Numbered from the stretch's first letter, positions 8,615 to 18,135 are shown. The stretch is 64,000 nt of DNA from Ferrovibrio terrae_A (GCF_943372915.1 NZ_CALSAN010000009.1:62001-126000), one strand, 5' to 3'. The notes: generated by a model from the letters alone, not told the origin. Numbers and translations: made by a program.

Positions 8615-10104
8615 TGAAAAGCTACAAGGCTCTGGAGAAGCAGTTCCACCGCATCGGCGCCATCAACGGCGCCCTTGCCATGCTGGGCTGGGACCAGGCG
8701 ACCATGATGCCCGATGGCGGCGCCCGGGCGCGTTCGGAGCAGATGGCCACGCTGAATGTGCTGCGCCATGAATGGATCGCCGATCCGAAGCTGGCCGATC
8801 TGCTGGGCGAGGCCGAGGCCCAGAAGGCAACGCTGAATGACTGGCAGCGCGCCAATCTGCGCGAGATGCAGCGTCAGTGGCGCCATGCCACGGCGCTGAC
8901 GCCGAAGCTGGTGGCGCTGCGTTCCAGGACCACTATGGCCTGCGAGATGGTGTGGCGCAAAGCCCGCCGCGACGACGATTTCAAATCCTTCGCCAAGGCC
9001 TTCAAGCCGGTGCTGGAGATGGTGCGCGAGGTGGCGGCGGCCAAGTCGGCGGCCTTTGGCGTCGGTGCCTATGACGCGCTGCTGGACGAGTATGAGCCCG
9101 GCGGCAAGTCGGCCACCATCGACAAGCTGTTCGCCGATCTGGGCAGCTTCCTGCCCGATTTCATCGACCGGGCGCTGGTGAAGCAGGACAAGCGCAAACC
9201 GCCGCTGCCGCTGCAGGGCCCGTTCGCCACCGAGACGCAGCGTGCGGTCGGGCTCAAGCTGATGAAGGCGCTCGGCTTCGACTTCAACCATGGCCGCCTC
9301 GATGTCAGCCTGCATCCCTTCACCGGCGGCATCCCGGACGACGTGCGCATCACCACGCGGTATTCGGAAGACGATTTCACCAAGGCGCTGATGGGCGTGC
9401 TGCACGAAACCGGCCATGCGCTCTACGAACTCGGCCTGCCGAAAGCCTGGCGCGACCAGCCGGTGGGTGAGTCGCGCGGCATGGTGCTGCATGAAAGCCA
9501 GAGCCTGCTGGTCGAGATGCAGGTCTGCCGCGGCGCCGAATTCCTCACCTATGCCGCACCGCTGCTGCGCAAGGCCTTCAAGGGCGAGGGCGAGGCCTGG
9601 TCGGAGGAAAACCTGCTGCGCATCTATGCGCGCGTGAAGCCTGACCTGATCCGCGTCGATGCCGATGAGGTGACCTATCCCGCCCATGTGATCCTGCGCT
9701 ACCGGCTGGAGCAGGCGATGCTGCATGGCGACCTGTCGGTCAACGACCTGCCGCATGCCTGGCATGACGGCATGCAGACCCTGTTGGGCGTGGAAGTGCC
9801 CAACGATGCCCAGGGCTGCATGCAGGATATCCACTGGCCGTCGGGGGCGATCGGCTATTTCCCCACCTATACCCTGGGCGCGATGGCGGCGGCGCAGCTG
9901 TTTGCCGCGGCCAAGGCGCAGGACGCGGCGATCCAGCCCGGCATTGCCAAGGGCGACTTCAAGCCGCTGCTGCGCTGGCTGCGCGCCAATGTGCATGGTA
10001 AGGGTTCGCTGCTCACCACCGACGAGCTGCTGCGCCAGGCCACCGGCAAGCCGCTGGGCACCGCGGCCTTCAAGGCGCATCTCAAGACGCGCTATCTGAG
10101 CTGA
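8611..10104 (+). CDS. M32 family carboxypeptidase (Taq-type)
   Basis: Cytosolic zinc metallocarboxypeptidase, 497 aa, the usual size for M32. The zinc motif HETGH in GVLHETGHALYELGLP (about residue 266) and the downstream Glu in LHESQSLLVE are present. ATG at 8611 or 8614 overlaps the surf1 stop, so the gene is probably read through from the cox operon. Peptide turnover is the known family role; the link with the oxidase genes is positional only. Confidence 0.94.
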   Translation: MMKSYKALEKQFHRIGAINGALAMLGWDQATMMPDGGARARSEQMATLNVLRHEWIADPKLADLLGEAEAQKATLNDWQRANLREMQRQWRHATALTPKLVALRSRTTMACEMVWRKARRDDDFKSFAKAFKPVLEMVREVAAAKSAAFGVGAYDALLDEYEPGGKSATIDKLFADLGSFLPDFIDRALVKQDKRKPPLPLQGPFATETQRAVGLKLMKALGFDFNHGRLDVSLHPFTGGIPDDVRITTRYSEDDFTKALMGVLHETGHALYELGLPKAWRDQPVGESRGMVLHESQSLLVEMQVCRGAEFLTYAAPLLRKAFKGEGEAWSEENLLRIYARVKPDLIRVDADEVTYPAHVILRYRLEQAMLHGDLSVNDLPHAWHDGMQTLLGVEVPNDAQGCMQDIHWPSGAIGYFPTYTLGAMAAAQLFAAAKAQDAAIQPGIAKGDFKPLLRWLRANVHGKGSLLTTDELLRQATGKPLGTAAFKAHLKTRYLS

Positions 10105-10112
10105 GAAAACCG

Positions 10113-11525
10113 ATGCGTTACGTTTCGACCCGCGGCCAGGCGCCGGACCTCGATTTCGAAGGCGTATTGCTGGCCGGCCTGGCCAGCGATGGCGGCCTTT
10201 ATGTGCCGCAGAGCTGGCCGCAGTTCTCAGCAAGCGATTGGCGTGCCATGCGGGGCATGAGCTATGCCGAGGTCGCCTTCCGCGTCATCAAGCCGTTCAT
10301 CGGCGGCAGTATCCCGGATGCCGAGCTGCAGCGCATGATCGCCGAGGCCTATGCCACCTTCGGCCACAGGGCCGTGGTGCCGCTGCGCCAGAGCGATGCC
10401 AATGACTGGGTGCTCGAGCTGTTCCATGGCCCGACGCTGGCCTTCAAGGACGTGGCGCTGCAGCTGCTCGGCCGGCTGTTCGACTGGGCGCTGGCCCGCT
10501 CGGGCAAGCGCGCCACCATCGTTGGCGCCACCTCGGGCGATACCGGCTCGGCCGCCATCGAAGGCTGCCGCGGCCGCGCCAATCTCGACATCTTCATCCT
10601 GTTCCCGGAGGGCCGCGTCTCGGATGTGCAGCGCCGGCAGATGACCACCATCGCCGACGCCAATGTGCATGCCATCGCGCTGGAGGGCACCTTCGACGAT
10701 GCCCAGGCGATGGTGAAGGCGCTGTTCAACGACGCACCGTTCCGTGATTCAGTCGGCCTGACGGCGGTGAATTCGATCAACTGGGCCCGCGTGATGGCGC
10801 AGATCGTCTATTACGTGACGGCGTCGCTCAGTCTCGGCGGCCCGGAGCGGGCGCCGGCCTTCTGCGTGCCGAGCGGCAATTTCGGCGACATCTTTGCCGG
10901 CTATGCCGCTGCGAAGATGGGCCTGCCGATCGCTAAGCTGATCGTCGCCACCAACCGCAACGACATCCTGGCGCGCTTCTTCGCCACCGGCGACTACCGC
11001 AAGAACGGTGTCGAGCCGACCATCAGCCCGAGCATGGACATCCAGGTGGCGAGCAATTTCGAGCGCCTGCTGTTTGACATGCATGGCCGCGATGGCGCCC
11101 AGATCCGTCAGCTGATGGCTGAACTCGACAAGAATGGCGGCTTCACCGTGTCGTCCAATGCGCTGGCCGAAACAAAGCAGCTGTTCGCGGCTGGCAAGGC
11201 CGACGAGGCCGCCACCAAGGCCATGCTGAAGACGGCCTTTGAGGCCGGCAACGGCCTGCTGGTCGATCCGCATACGGCCGTAGGGCTGGTGGTGGCGGCG
11301 CAGCAGCGCAGTAGCAAGGCCCTGCCGGCCGACACCGCCCTGGTGACGCTGGCGACCGCCGATGCCGCCAAATTCCCGGCTGCCGTCGAGGCCGCCACCG
11401 GCCGCCATCCGGCCCTGCCGCCGCGCCTGGCCGACCTGTTCGAGCGCCCGGAGCGCCAGACCGTGCTGAAGAATGACTACGGCACGGTGCGTGCCTTCAT
11501 CGAAACGCGTAGAGTAAAAGCATGA
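10113..11525 (+). CDS. thrC: Threonine synthase
   Basis: PLP enzyme converting O-phosphohomoserine to threonine. 470 aa with the N-terminal MRYVSTRG and the PLP-lysine segment GPTLAFKDVALQ (Lys near residue 113). GATSGDTGSAAIEG binds the cofactor phosphate. This is the long fold-type II bacterial form. The stop overlaps the start of the M16 peptidase gene (ATGA). Homoserine kinase, which supplies its substrate, lies separately on the minus strand at 15985-16974. Confidence 0.97.
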   Translation: MRYVSTRGQAPDLDFEGVLLAGLASDGGLYVPQSWPQFSASDWRAMRGMSYAEVAFRVIKPFIGGSIPDAELQRMIAEAYATFGHRAVVPLRQSDANDWVLELFHGPTLAFKDVALQLLGRLFDWALARSGKRATIVGATSGDTGSAAIEGCRGRANLDIFILFPEGRVSDVQRRQMTTIADANVHAIALEGTFDDAQAMVKALFNDAPFRDSVGLTAVNSINWARVMAQIVYYVTASLSLGGPERAPAFCVPSGNFGDIFAGYAAAKMGLPIAKLIVATNRNDILARFFATGDYRKNGVEPTISPSMDIQVASNFERLLFDMHGRDGAQIRQLMAELDKNGGFTVSSNALAETKQLFAAGKADEAATKAMLKTAFEAGNGLLVDPHTAVGLVVAAQQRSSKALPADTALVTLATADAAKFPAAVEAATGRHPALPPRLADLFERPERQTVLKNDYGTVRAFIETRRVKA

Positions 11526-12784
11526 CAGTCAGGATCGGTACGCTTTCCAACGGCATGCGCGTGGTCTCCGAGACCATGCCGCAGGTCAAAACGGTTTCAG
11601 TCGGTGTCTGGGTCGATGCGGGTGCGCGCGACGAGACGCCGGAGATCAACGGCGTTGCCCATATGCTGGAGCATATGGCCTTCAAGGGCACCGAGCGGCG
11701 CTCGGCGCTGGCGATTGCCGAGGAGATCGAGGCGGTCGGCGGCCATCTCAATGCCTTCACCTCGCGCGAGCAGACCGCCTATTACGCGCGGGTGATGGCC
11801 GCGGATACCGGGCTGGCGCTGGATATCCTGGCCGATATCCTGCAGCACTCGGTCTTCGATGCCGATGAGATGGAGCGCGAGCGCGAAGTCATCATCCAGG
11901 AGATCGGCCAGTCGGAAGACACGCCGGACGACATCATTTTCGATCATCTGCAGGAGACCGCCTTCCCGGCGCAGTCGCTCGGCCGCTCGATCCTCGGCAC
12001 CGTGGATCGCGTCACCGGCATGCAGCGCGGCGACCTGCAGGGCTTTCTGGACCGCTTCTACCATGGCCCCAGCCTGGTGCTGGTGGCCGCGGGCGCAGTC
12101 GAGCATGAACGGCTGATGGCCGAGGCGGAAAAGCTGTTCGGGGCCTTAAGCCGCACGCCGCGCCCGGCGCAGCAGACCGCGCTGTATGGCGGCGGTGGCG
12201 AGCGCCGCGCCGTGCGCGAGCTGGAGCAGGCCCATGTAGCCATCGCCCTGCCGGGCCTAGCCTTCGATGACCCCGACTACTATGCCATGCAGGTCTATTC
12301 CACGGTGCTGGGCGGCGGCATGTCCTCGCGCCTGTTCCAGGAAGTGCGCGAAAAGCGCGGCCTGGCCTATTCGGTTTATGCCTATCCGTCGTCCTATCGT
12401 GACGGTGGCCTGATGACGATCTATGCCGGCACCGGCGGCGAAAAGCTGCCGGAACTGATGCCCGTGCTGGCCGACGAACTGGGCAAGCTGTGCGGTCGCG
12501 TCGATGACGACGAACTGCAGCGTGCCCGTGCCCAGCTGAAGGTCGGCCTGGTCATGTCGCTGGAAAGCTCCGGCGCGCGCATCGAGCAGCTGGGTCGCCA
12601 GATGCTGCTGTTTGGCCGCCCGCTCGATATCGATGAAGTGCTGGCGTCAGTCGACCAGGTCGATGGCGCCGCCGTGCGCAAGGTGGCCGAGCGGGTGATG
12701 CGGTCGGCGCCGCCGACCGTGGCGGCCCTGGGTCCGGTCGACCGGCTGGAAAGCTACAGCCGCTTCGCCGCCAGATTCGGCTGA
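11522..12784 (+). CDS. M16 family zinc peptidase (processing-peptidase-like)
   Basis: 420-aa insulinase/MPP-type peptidase. The inverted zinc motif HMLEHMAFKG (HxxEH, about residue 43) and the distal Glu in the EEIEAVGGHLNAFTSREQT region are intact. The second half has the usual RGLAYSVYAY and glycine-rich segments, so the catalytic and the C-terminal domain are both present. Translationally coupled to thrC, an arrangement common in alphaproteobacteria. Substrates are unknown. Confidence 0.93.
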   Translation: MTVRIGTLSNGMRVVSETMPQVKTVSVGVWVDAGARDETPEINGVAHMLEHMAFKGTERRSALAIAEEIEAVGGHLNAFTSREQTAYYARVMAADTGLALDILADILQHSVFDADEMEREREVIIQEIGQSEDTPDDIIFDHLQETAFPAQSLGRSILGTVDRVTGMQRGDLQGFLDRFYHGPSLVLVAAGAVEHERLMAEAEKLFGALSRTPRPAQQTALYGGGGERRAVRELEQAHVAIALPGLAFDDPDYYAMQVYSTVLGGGMSSRLFQEVREKRGLAYSVYAYPSSYRDGGLMTIYAGTGGEKLPELMPVLADELGKLCGRVDDDELQRARAQLKVGLVMSLESSGARIEQLGRQMLLFGRPLDIDEVLASVDQVDGAAVRKVAERVMRSAPPTVAALGPVDRLESYSRFAARFG

Positions 12785-12810
12785 TCGGATCGGCGGGGCA
12801 GGGGGAAAGC

Positions 12811-13401
12811 ATGCTGTTCGGCCGCTTCCTTCCCCCCGCTGCGCCCATCCTGCATGGCGAGAAAGTTTATCTTCGCGCGCCTGATCTCAATGATTACGAG
12901 GCCTGGGCGACCCTACGGGCGATCAGCCGCGAGCATCTGCAGCCCTGGGAGCCCAGCTGGGCGGAAGACTCGCTGACCCGCGAAGGCTATCGCCGCCGGC
13001 TCGCCTGGTTCGAACGTCTGCGCCGCCAGGAACACGGCGAAGCCTATTTCATCTATCTGCGCCGCAATGACGCACTGCTCGGCGGCATCACGCTGTCGAA
13101 TATCCGGCGCGGTGCCTCGCAATGCGGCGAGCTGGGCTATTGGATCGGTAAGCCCTATGCCGGCCAGGGCCATATGACCGGTGCGCTCGCGGTCATGCTG
13201 GGGCATTGCTTCGAGATGCTGAAGCTGCATCGCATCGAGGCGGCCTGCCTGCCGGAAAACACGCCGAGCCGGCAGCTGCTGGATCGCGCCGGGTTCCGCA
13301 GCGAGGGAATCTTACGCGAATACCTGAAAATCGACGGGGTCTGGCGCGATCACCAGCTATACGCCCGTCTGGCCAGCGACCCGGTATCGGTCAACGCCTA
13401 G
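12811..13401 (+). CDS. GNAT acetyltransferase, RimJ/RimL type
   Basis: 196-aa acetyl-CoA-dependent N-acetyltransferase. It begins with YLRAPDLNDYEAWATLRA and holds the acetyl-CoA loop region GYWIGKPYAGQGHMTGAL and the NTPSRQLLDRAGFRSEGILREY tail typical of RimJ-like enzymes that acetylate protein N-termini. GGGGGAAA precedes ATG 12811. Its TAG stop shares the palindrome CTAG with the stop of the convergent yqgE. Confidence 0.88.
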   Translation: MLFGRFLPPAAPILHGEKVYLRAPDLNDYEAWATLRAISREHLQPWEPSWAEDSLTREGYRRRLAWFERLRRQEHGEAYFIYLRRNDALLGGITLSNIRRGASQCGELGYWIGKPYAGQGHMTGALAVMLGHCFEMLKLHRIEAACLPENTPSRQLLDRAGFRSEGILREYLKIDGVWRDHQLYARLASDPVSVNA

Positions 13402-13982
13402 GCGTGGCCGGAAACGCTCGACAGTTTGGCCACATCGATGCCGATCTTGCGCACAGCGCGGTCCCACAGGCTGTCGAGATGCGAGTGGAACACCAGATCG
13501 AAATCCGCCGGCACGGCCAGCCAGGCATTCTCCTGAATTTCGGTATCGAGCTGGCCCGCGCTCCAGCCGGCATAGCCCAGCGCAAACAGGCTGTGCTGCG
13601 GTCCGGTGCCGGTGGCAATCGCGCGCAGCACATCCAGCGTCGCGGTGAGGCCGATGCCGATGGATTCATCGATCTTGACGCTGCCCTGCCGCATGTAGTC
13701 GGTCGAATGCAGCACGAAGCCGCGGCCGGTTTCGACCGGGCCGCCGAGCCGCACGACGATGTCGTTCTCGGCGGTGGATTCAATGCCGAGCTGGGTTAGC
13801 AGATTGGGGAAGGTGAGGCCCGGATAGGGCTTGTTGATGACCAGACCCATCGCACCCTCGGCATTGTGCGAGCACATATAGATGACCGTGCGCGAAAACC
13901 GCGGGTCACCCATGCTGGGCATGGCAATCAGAAGCTGCCGTTCAAGATAGCCGGATATCGCCTTGTCGCTGGTGTCGGTCAT
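13398..13982 (-). CDS. YqgE/AlgH family protein
   Basis: 194-aa UPF0301 protein. LLIAMPSMGDPRFSRTVIYMC, GLVINKP and the terminal FALGYAGWSAGQLDTEI are the family marks. Function is not settled (AlgH was linked to alginate regulation in Pseudomonas). ATG at 13982 has GGAG seven bases upstream; a GTG two codons earlier is less likely. Divergent from the DsbD-like gene. Confidence 0.9.
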   Translation of the reverse strand: MTDTSDKAISGYLERQLLIAMPSMGDPRFSRTVIYMCSHNAEGAMGLVINKPYPGLTFPNLLTQLGIESTAENDIVVRLGGPVETGRGFVLHSTDYMRQGSVKIDESIGIGLTATLDVLRAIATGTGPQHSLFALGYAGWSAGQLDTEIQENAWLAVPADFDLVFHSHLDSLWDRAVRKIGIDVAKLSSVSGHA

Positions 13983-14089
13983 CGCCACACTCCGGTTTCA
14001 CCCGAATGTTACTCCACCCGGTCGGCTTGTCCATACGGCCGACCCCAGACAAGCCTTGCAATTGGCAGGCCAAAAGCCAGAGTCGGGGC

Positions 14090-14893
14090 ATGAGACAGGC
14101 CCCTCGCAGCTTCGCCCCGCTGGCCGGGATTTTTATGGCTGTAATTCTGATGATTTGCCCCCTGAGCATGGCCAGGGCGCAGGGGCTGCAGCTGCCGCAT
14201 GTGCCGATCAAACTTGCCCTGATTCAAGGCAGTGGCGATGAAGCCGGCCTGCTGATTCAGCTCGGCCCGGGCTGGAAATTCTACTGGCGGACTCCCGGCG
14301 AGGGCGGGGTGCCGGCGCAGTTTGACTGGAGCGGTTCACGGAATGTCGCGCGAGTCGATGTGGCCTGGCCGGCGCCGCAGCGCATCCCGCTCGGCAAGTC
14401 GGATATCTACGGCTATGCCGATGAAGTGGTGCTGCCGATCCGTGTCGAGCGCCAGCAGGCGGACAAGGGCTACGGCCTCAGCCTCACGATGGAATACGGC
14501 GTCTGCAAGGATATCTGCATCCTGCGCAACGACAGACTGATGCTGACCAGCCGTGACAATCCCGCGACCACCGATCTTGTCATGCTGGCAAAGTGGCGGG
14601 CCAAGGTGCCGCAACCGGCCGCGCAGGCCGGGGTGCAACTGGTGTCGCATCGCCTGAAACCCGACCGCCTGATCGTGATCCTGCAGAGCCAGGTTCCGTT
14701 GCAGCGGCCTGACCTGTTTGTGGAAGGCAGCCCGGACAGCTGGTTCGGCCGGCCCGAGATCACCCTGGCTGCGGATGGTCGCGACGTGCGGTTCGATCTG
14801 ACGGCGACATACCCGCCCGGCAAGGCGGACCAGCCGCTGCGGCTCACCCTGGTCGATCCGGCGCTGAAAGCGGAGCTGGTGCTGCCGCCATGA
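14090..14893 (+). CDS. Periplasmic DsbD alpha-domain-like protein
   Basis: 267-aa exported protein: the signal peptide runs to about residue 26 (LSMARAQG), then one domain resembling the N-terminal domain of the thiol:disulfide reductase DsbD. Recognisable pieces are GPGWKFYWRTPGEGGVPAQFDW, DIYGYADEVVLPI and YGVCKDICI, where the CKDIC pair corresponds to the redox cysteines. No transmembrane electron-transfer domain follows, so it cannot be a complete DsbD. ATG 14090 is preferred over upstream in-frame codons because it gives a clean signal peptide. It precedes a peroxiredoxin gene, as in related genomes. Confidence 0.8.
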   Translation: MRQAPRSFAPLAGIFMAVILMICPLSMARAQGLQLPHVPIKLALIQGSGDEAGLLIQLGPGWKFYWRTPGEGGVPAQFDWSGSRNVARVDVAWPAPQRIPLGKSDIYGYADEVVLPIRVERQQADKGYGLSLTMEYGVCKDICILRNDRLMLTSRDNPATTDLVMLAKWRAKVPQPAAQAGVQLVSHRLKPDRLIVILQSQVPLQRPDLFVEGSPDSWFGRPEITLAADGRDVRFDLTATYPPGKADQPLRLTLVDPALKAELVLPP

Positions 14894-14984
14894 CCCTTGT
14901 GTCTCGCAGCGGAGCGGATCATTTTAGCCCCGCCGTATCCGCGGCTTTGTAACGGCCAAGATCCCAAACCAAGACGAGGAAACC

Positions 14985-15467
14985 ATGACCATCAAGGTTG
15001 GCGACCGCATTCCCGATGCCACGCTGTATGTGATGTCCGATCAGGGCCCGCAGGCCGTGAAAGCAGCCGAGTTTTTCAAGGGTAAGAAAGTTGCCCTGTT
15101 CGCCCTGCCGGGCGCCTTCACGCCGACCTGCTCGGCCAAGCATCTGCCCGGCTTCATCGAGAAATATGACGACCTGAAGAAGAAAGGCGTGGAAACCATT
15201 GCCTGCCTGTCGGTCAATGACGCCTTCGTGATGGGCAACTGGGGCAAGGCCCAGAATGTCGGCGACAAGGTGGTGATGCTGGCCGATGGTTCAGGCGAGC
15301 TGACCAAGGCGATCGGCATGGAATTCGACCTCACCGCGCGCGGCATGGGCGTGCGCTCGCAGCGCTACTCGATGCTGGTCGATGATGGTGTCGTCAAGCA
15401 GCTGAATCTGGAAAAGCCCGGCGCCTTCGAGGTGTCGGACGCGAATACGCTGCTCGGCCAGATCTAA
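14985..15467 (+). CDS. Peroxiredoxin (Prx5/AhpE-like, glutaredoxin-dependent type)
   Basis: 160-aa thiol peroxidase reducing H2O2 and organic peroxides. The peroxidatic cysteine lies in PGAFTPTCSAKHLPGF (Cys about residue 48), with the conserved Thr three residues before it. The Arg in the GMGVRSQRYSMLVDDG strand completes the active site. A strong GAGGAAA ribosome site precedes ATG 14985. A hairpin terminator follows at 15486. Confidence 0.95.
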   Translation: MTIKVGDRIPDATLYVMSDQGPQAVKAAEFFKGKKVALFALPGAFTPTCSAKHLPGFIEKYDDLKKKGVETIACLSVNDAFVMGNWGKAQNVGDKVVMLADGSGELTKAIGMEFDLTARGMGVRSQRYSMLVDDGVVKQLNLEKPGAFEVSDANTLLGQI

Positions 15468-15485
15468 GCCTGCAGGACTAAATGC

Positions 15486-15520
15486 AAAGCCGGTCCGGTT
15501 TTACCGGGCCGGCTTTTTCT
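15486..15520 (+). terminator. Rho-independent terminator after the peroxiredoxin gene
   Basis: The stem AAAGCCGGTCCGG pairs with CCGGGCCGGCTTT (one G-U pair) around a five-base loop and is followed by a T-rich run. The right arm lies inside the last codons of the convergent rnhA gene, whose Lys/Pro tail it encodes. Confidence 0.85.
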
Positions 15521-15983
15521 TTTTCGGCTTGATGGTATCGCCGGCGATTTCAGTGGCGGCATTGCGCGCCAGCACATCGACGCGCTCATTCTCGACATGG
15601 CCGTCATGGCCGCGCACCCAGTTCCAGCTTATTGTGTGCGGCGCCACCGCCAGTTCGAAGCGCTGCCACAGATCGACATTCTTCACCGGCTTGCGGTCGG
15701 CGGTTTTCCAGCCGCGCGCCTTCCACGACCTCAGCCAGCCGGTGGCGCCGTCGATGACATAGCGGCTGTCGGAATACAGCGCGACATTGCAGGGCTTTTT
15801 CAGCGCTTCCAGCGCCATGATCGCCGCCAGCAGTTCCATGCGGTTGTTGGTGGTCTGCGGATCGCCACCGCTCAGTTCTTTCTCGGTCTCGCCATAGCGC
15901 AGCAGGGCGGCCCAGCCGCCGGGGCCGGGATTGCCGAGGCAGGCGCCATCGGTGAAGACTTCAACGCTCAGCGGGTCGGGCAT
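15501..15983 (-). CDS. rnhA: Ribonuclease HI
   Basis: Cleaves the RNA strand of RNA-DNA hybrids. About 160 aa from ATG 15983; the frame extends to 16013, overlapping thrB. The catalytic D-E-D-D residues are in VFTDGACLGNPGPGG, NNRMELLAAI, YSDSRYVIDG and NERVDVLA. The C-terminus ends in a basic PKKKKPAR tail encoded by the terminator arm. The start at 15983 sits one base after the thrB stop and is chosen for that reason. Confidence 0.95.
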   Translation of the reverse strand: MPDPLSVEVFTDGACLGNPGPGGWAALLRYGETEKELSGGDPQTTNNRMELLAAIMALEALKKPCNVALYSDSRYVIDGATGWLRSWKARGWKTADRKPVKNVDLWQRFELAVAPHTISWNWVRGHDGHVENERVDVLARNAATEIAGDTIKPKKKKPAR

Positions 15984-15984
15984 C

Positions 15985-16974
15985 TCAGCGTTCGATGCCA
16001 TAGGCCGATGCACCCAGAACCTGGCGGTGGAATTTCAGCTTCTGCCAGTATTCCAGCGGATCCTTCGGCTTCACCATCGCGCCGGGCACCTGGTTGAGCC
16101 AGTCATACAGCCGGGTCAGCAGGAAGCGCAGGGCCGAGCCGCGGGCGAACAGCGGCAGGGTATGCACCTCGCCATCGGTCAGCGGCCGCACCGACTGATA
16201 GCCGGTCAGCAGGGCGCGCGCCTTGGTCACGTTGAAGGCGCCATCGGCCTCGAAGCACCAGGCATTCAGGCAGATCGCCAGGTCATAGGCGAAATAGTCG
16301 TTACAGGCGAAATAGAAGTCGATCAGTCCGCTGAACTGCTCGTCGAGGAAAAAGACGTTGTCCGGAAATAGATCCGCATGGATCACGCCATGGGGCAGGG
16401 GTCGGTCGCCGGCGCGGCCTGGCGTATCGGGCCATGCGGCCTTCAGGCCATCGTATTCGCGCACGATTTCACGCGCCAGGCCCGGTTGCACGCTGTCGGC
16501 GCGGGCCTCGCAATCACTCACCAGCTTGGCCCAGCCATCCACGCTCAAAGCGTTGACGCGCTGCATCGGGAAGTCGCGGCCGGCCAGATGCAGCCGCGCT
16601 GTGGCGGCGCCCAGCTGCTGGCAATGGCGGGCATTGGGTTTGCGCGGCCACACGCCCTTGAGGAAACTGATGATGGCGCAGGGGCGGCCGGCCACTTCGT
16701 TCAGGGTATTGCCGTCGCGGTCATGCAGTGCGGTCGGGCAGGCCAGACCCTTGTCGGCCAGATGGTTCATCAGGCCGAGGAAATAGGGCAGGTCGCCGCG
16801 ATTCACCCGGCGCTCATACAGCGTCAGGATATAGGTGCCGGTTTCGGTCACCAGCAGATAGTTGGAATTCTCCACGCCCTCGGCGATGCCCTTGCAGGAC
16901 ACGGCGCGGCCGATCTCGTAGCGGGCCAGCAAGGCGGCCAGCTGGTCGTCGTCGATTTCAGTGTAGACGGCCAT
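15985..16974 (-). CDS. thrB: Homoserine kinase, type II
   Basis: Phosphorylates homoserine, giving the substrate of ThrC. 329 aa of the aminoglycoside-phosphotransferase-like ThrB family, not the GHMP type. The catalytic loop HGVIHADLFPDNVFF (Asp as base, Asn for metal) and the following LIDFYFACNDYFAYDLAI are intact. Eighteen bp downstream of ispH and nearly abutting rnhA, so the three form one minus-strand transcription unit. Confidence 0.94.
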   Translation of the reverse strand: MAVYTEIDDDQLAALLARYEIGRAVSCKGIAEGVENSNYLLVTETGTYILTLYERRVNRGDLPYFLGLMNHLADKGLACPTALHDRDGNTLNEVAGRPCAIISFLKGVWPRKPNARHCQQLGAATARLHLAGRDFPMQRVNALSVDGWAKLVSDCEARADSVQPGLAREIVREYDGLKAAWPDTPGRAGDRPLPHGVIHADLFPDNVFFLDEQFSGLIDFYFACNDYFAYDLAICLNAWCFEADGAFNVTKARALLTGYQSVRPLTDGEVHTLPLFARGSALRFLLTRLYDWLNQVPGAMVKPKDPLEYWQKLKFHRQVLGASAYGIER

Positions 16975-16992
16975 GGGGTCAGTCCGGGCAGG

Positions 16993-18015
16993 TCAGGCGG
17001 CAGAGGCGTCAAGCGCAACCGGCAGCTTGAACTGCACGGATTCGGTGGCGGTTTCGATTTCACGCACCGTGACACTGTAGCGTTCGCGGAAAGCGGCGAT
17101 CACTTCTTCGACCAGCAGCTCGGGCGCGCTGGCACCGGCGGTGATGCCGACGGATTTCACGCCGTCCAGCGCGGCCCAGTCGATATCGACAGCGCGCTGC
17201 ACCAGCTGGGCGATCCGGCAGCCTTCGCGCTTGGCCACCTCAACCAGCCGCAGCGAGTTGGACGAATTCGGCGCGCCGATCACCAGCACGGCATCGCTGT
17301 GGGCGGCAATCGCCTTCACCGCCACCTGGCGGTTGGTGGTGGCATAGCAGATGTCTTCCTTCTTCGGCCCCTCGATCTGGGCGAAGCGCTGTTTCAGCGC
17401 CGCGATGATATGGGCGGTATCATCGACTGACAGCGTGGTCTGGGTGATATAGGCCAGCGGCTCATCGTCGCGTGCGAGCTGCAGGCCGGCGACATCGGCC
17501 ACCGTCTCAATCAGCACCACGGCGCCGGGCGGCAGCTGGCCCATGGTGCCGATCACTTCGGGGTGGCCGGCATGGCCGATCAGCACGATGCGGCGGCCTT
17601 CGCGGTGATGCCGTTCGGCCTCGCGATGCACCTTGCTGACCAGCGGGCAGGTGGCGTCCAGATAGGACAGCTTGCGGGCCTCGGCATCGGCGGGCACCGA
17701 CTTGGGCACGCCATGGGCGGAAAACACCACATGGGCGCCGGCCGGCACTTCATCCAGCTCGTCGACGAAGATGGCGCCCTTCGCGGCCAGGCTGTCGACG
17801 ACGAAACGGTTATGCACGATTTCATGGCGCACATAGACCGGCGCGCCGAATCGCTCCAGCGCCCGCTCCACGATCTGGATGGCGCGGTCGACGCCGGCGC
17901 AGAAGCCGCGCGGGGCAGCCAGCACCAGGGCAATCGAAGGGCGGTCGGCGGGGTTCATCGTGTGACTGTCTTTACCGGCGTCTGGGGTAGCGGTTGAGGC
18001 TGCAGAATCAGCCAT
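16993..18015 (-). CDS. ispH: 4-hydroxy-3-methylbut-2-enyl diphosphate reductase
   Basis: Last enzyme of the MEP isoprenoid pathway, a [4Fe-4S] protein yielding IPP and DMAPP. 340 aa. The three cluster cysteines are visible in APRGFCAGVDRAI, DATCPLVSKVH and EDICYATTNRQ. The SSNSLRLVEVA motif and TAGASAPE are also conserved. The first 19 residues are poorly conserved in style, so translation may begin at ATG 17958 (MNPADRP). Head of the ispH-thrB-rnhA unit. Confidence 0.96.
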   Translation of the reverse strand: MADSAASTATPDAGKDSHTMNPADRPSIALVLAAPRGFCAGVDRAIQIVERALERFGAPVYVRHEIVHNRFVVDSLAAKGAIFVDELDEVPAGAHVVFSAHGVPKSVPADAEARKLSYLDATCPLVSKVHREAERHHREGRRIVLIGHAGHPEVIGTMGQLPPGAVVLIETVADVAGLQLARDDEPLAYITQTTLSVDDTAHIIAALKQRFAQIEGPKKEDICYATTNRQVAVKAIAAHSDAVLVIGAPNSSNSLRLVEVAKREGCRIAQLVQRAVDIDWAALDGVKSVGITAGASAPELLVEEVIAAFRERYSVTVREIETATESVQFKLPVALDASAA

Positions 18016-18135
18016 TTCGGATCAACGGGTTGCAGGCCTGTCGCTTGTCTCGGCCAAGCCCCTCTTCTATACAGAATGGGGCCCGGAAAACTGCCGGGCA
18101 AGCTAATACACTCGCCGTGCGAAGGAAAGGCCGCC

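Noticed and set aside
8569..10233. 554-codon minus-strand frame over the M32 peptidase
   Set aside because: Shadow of the carboxypeptidase gene, no motif.
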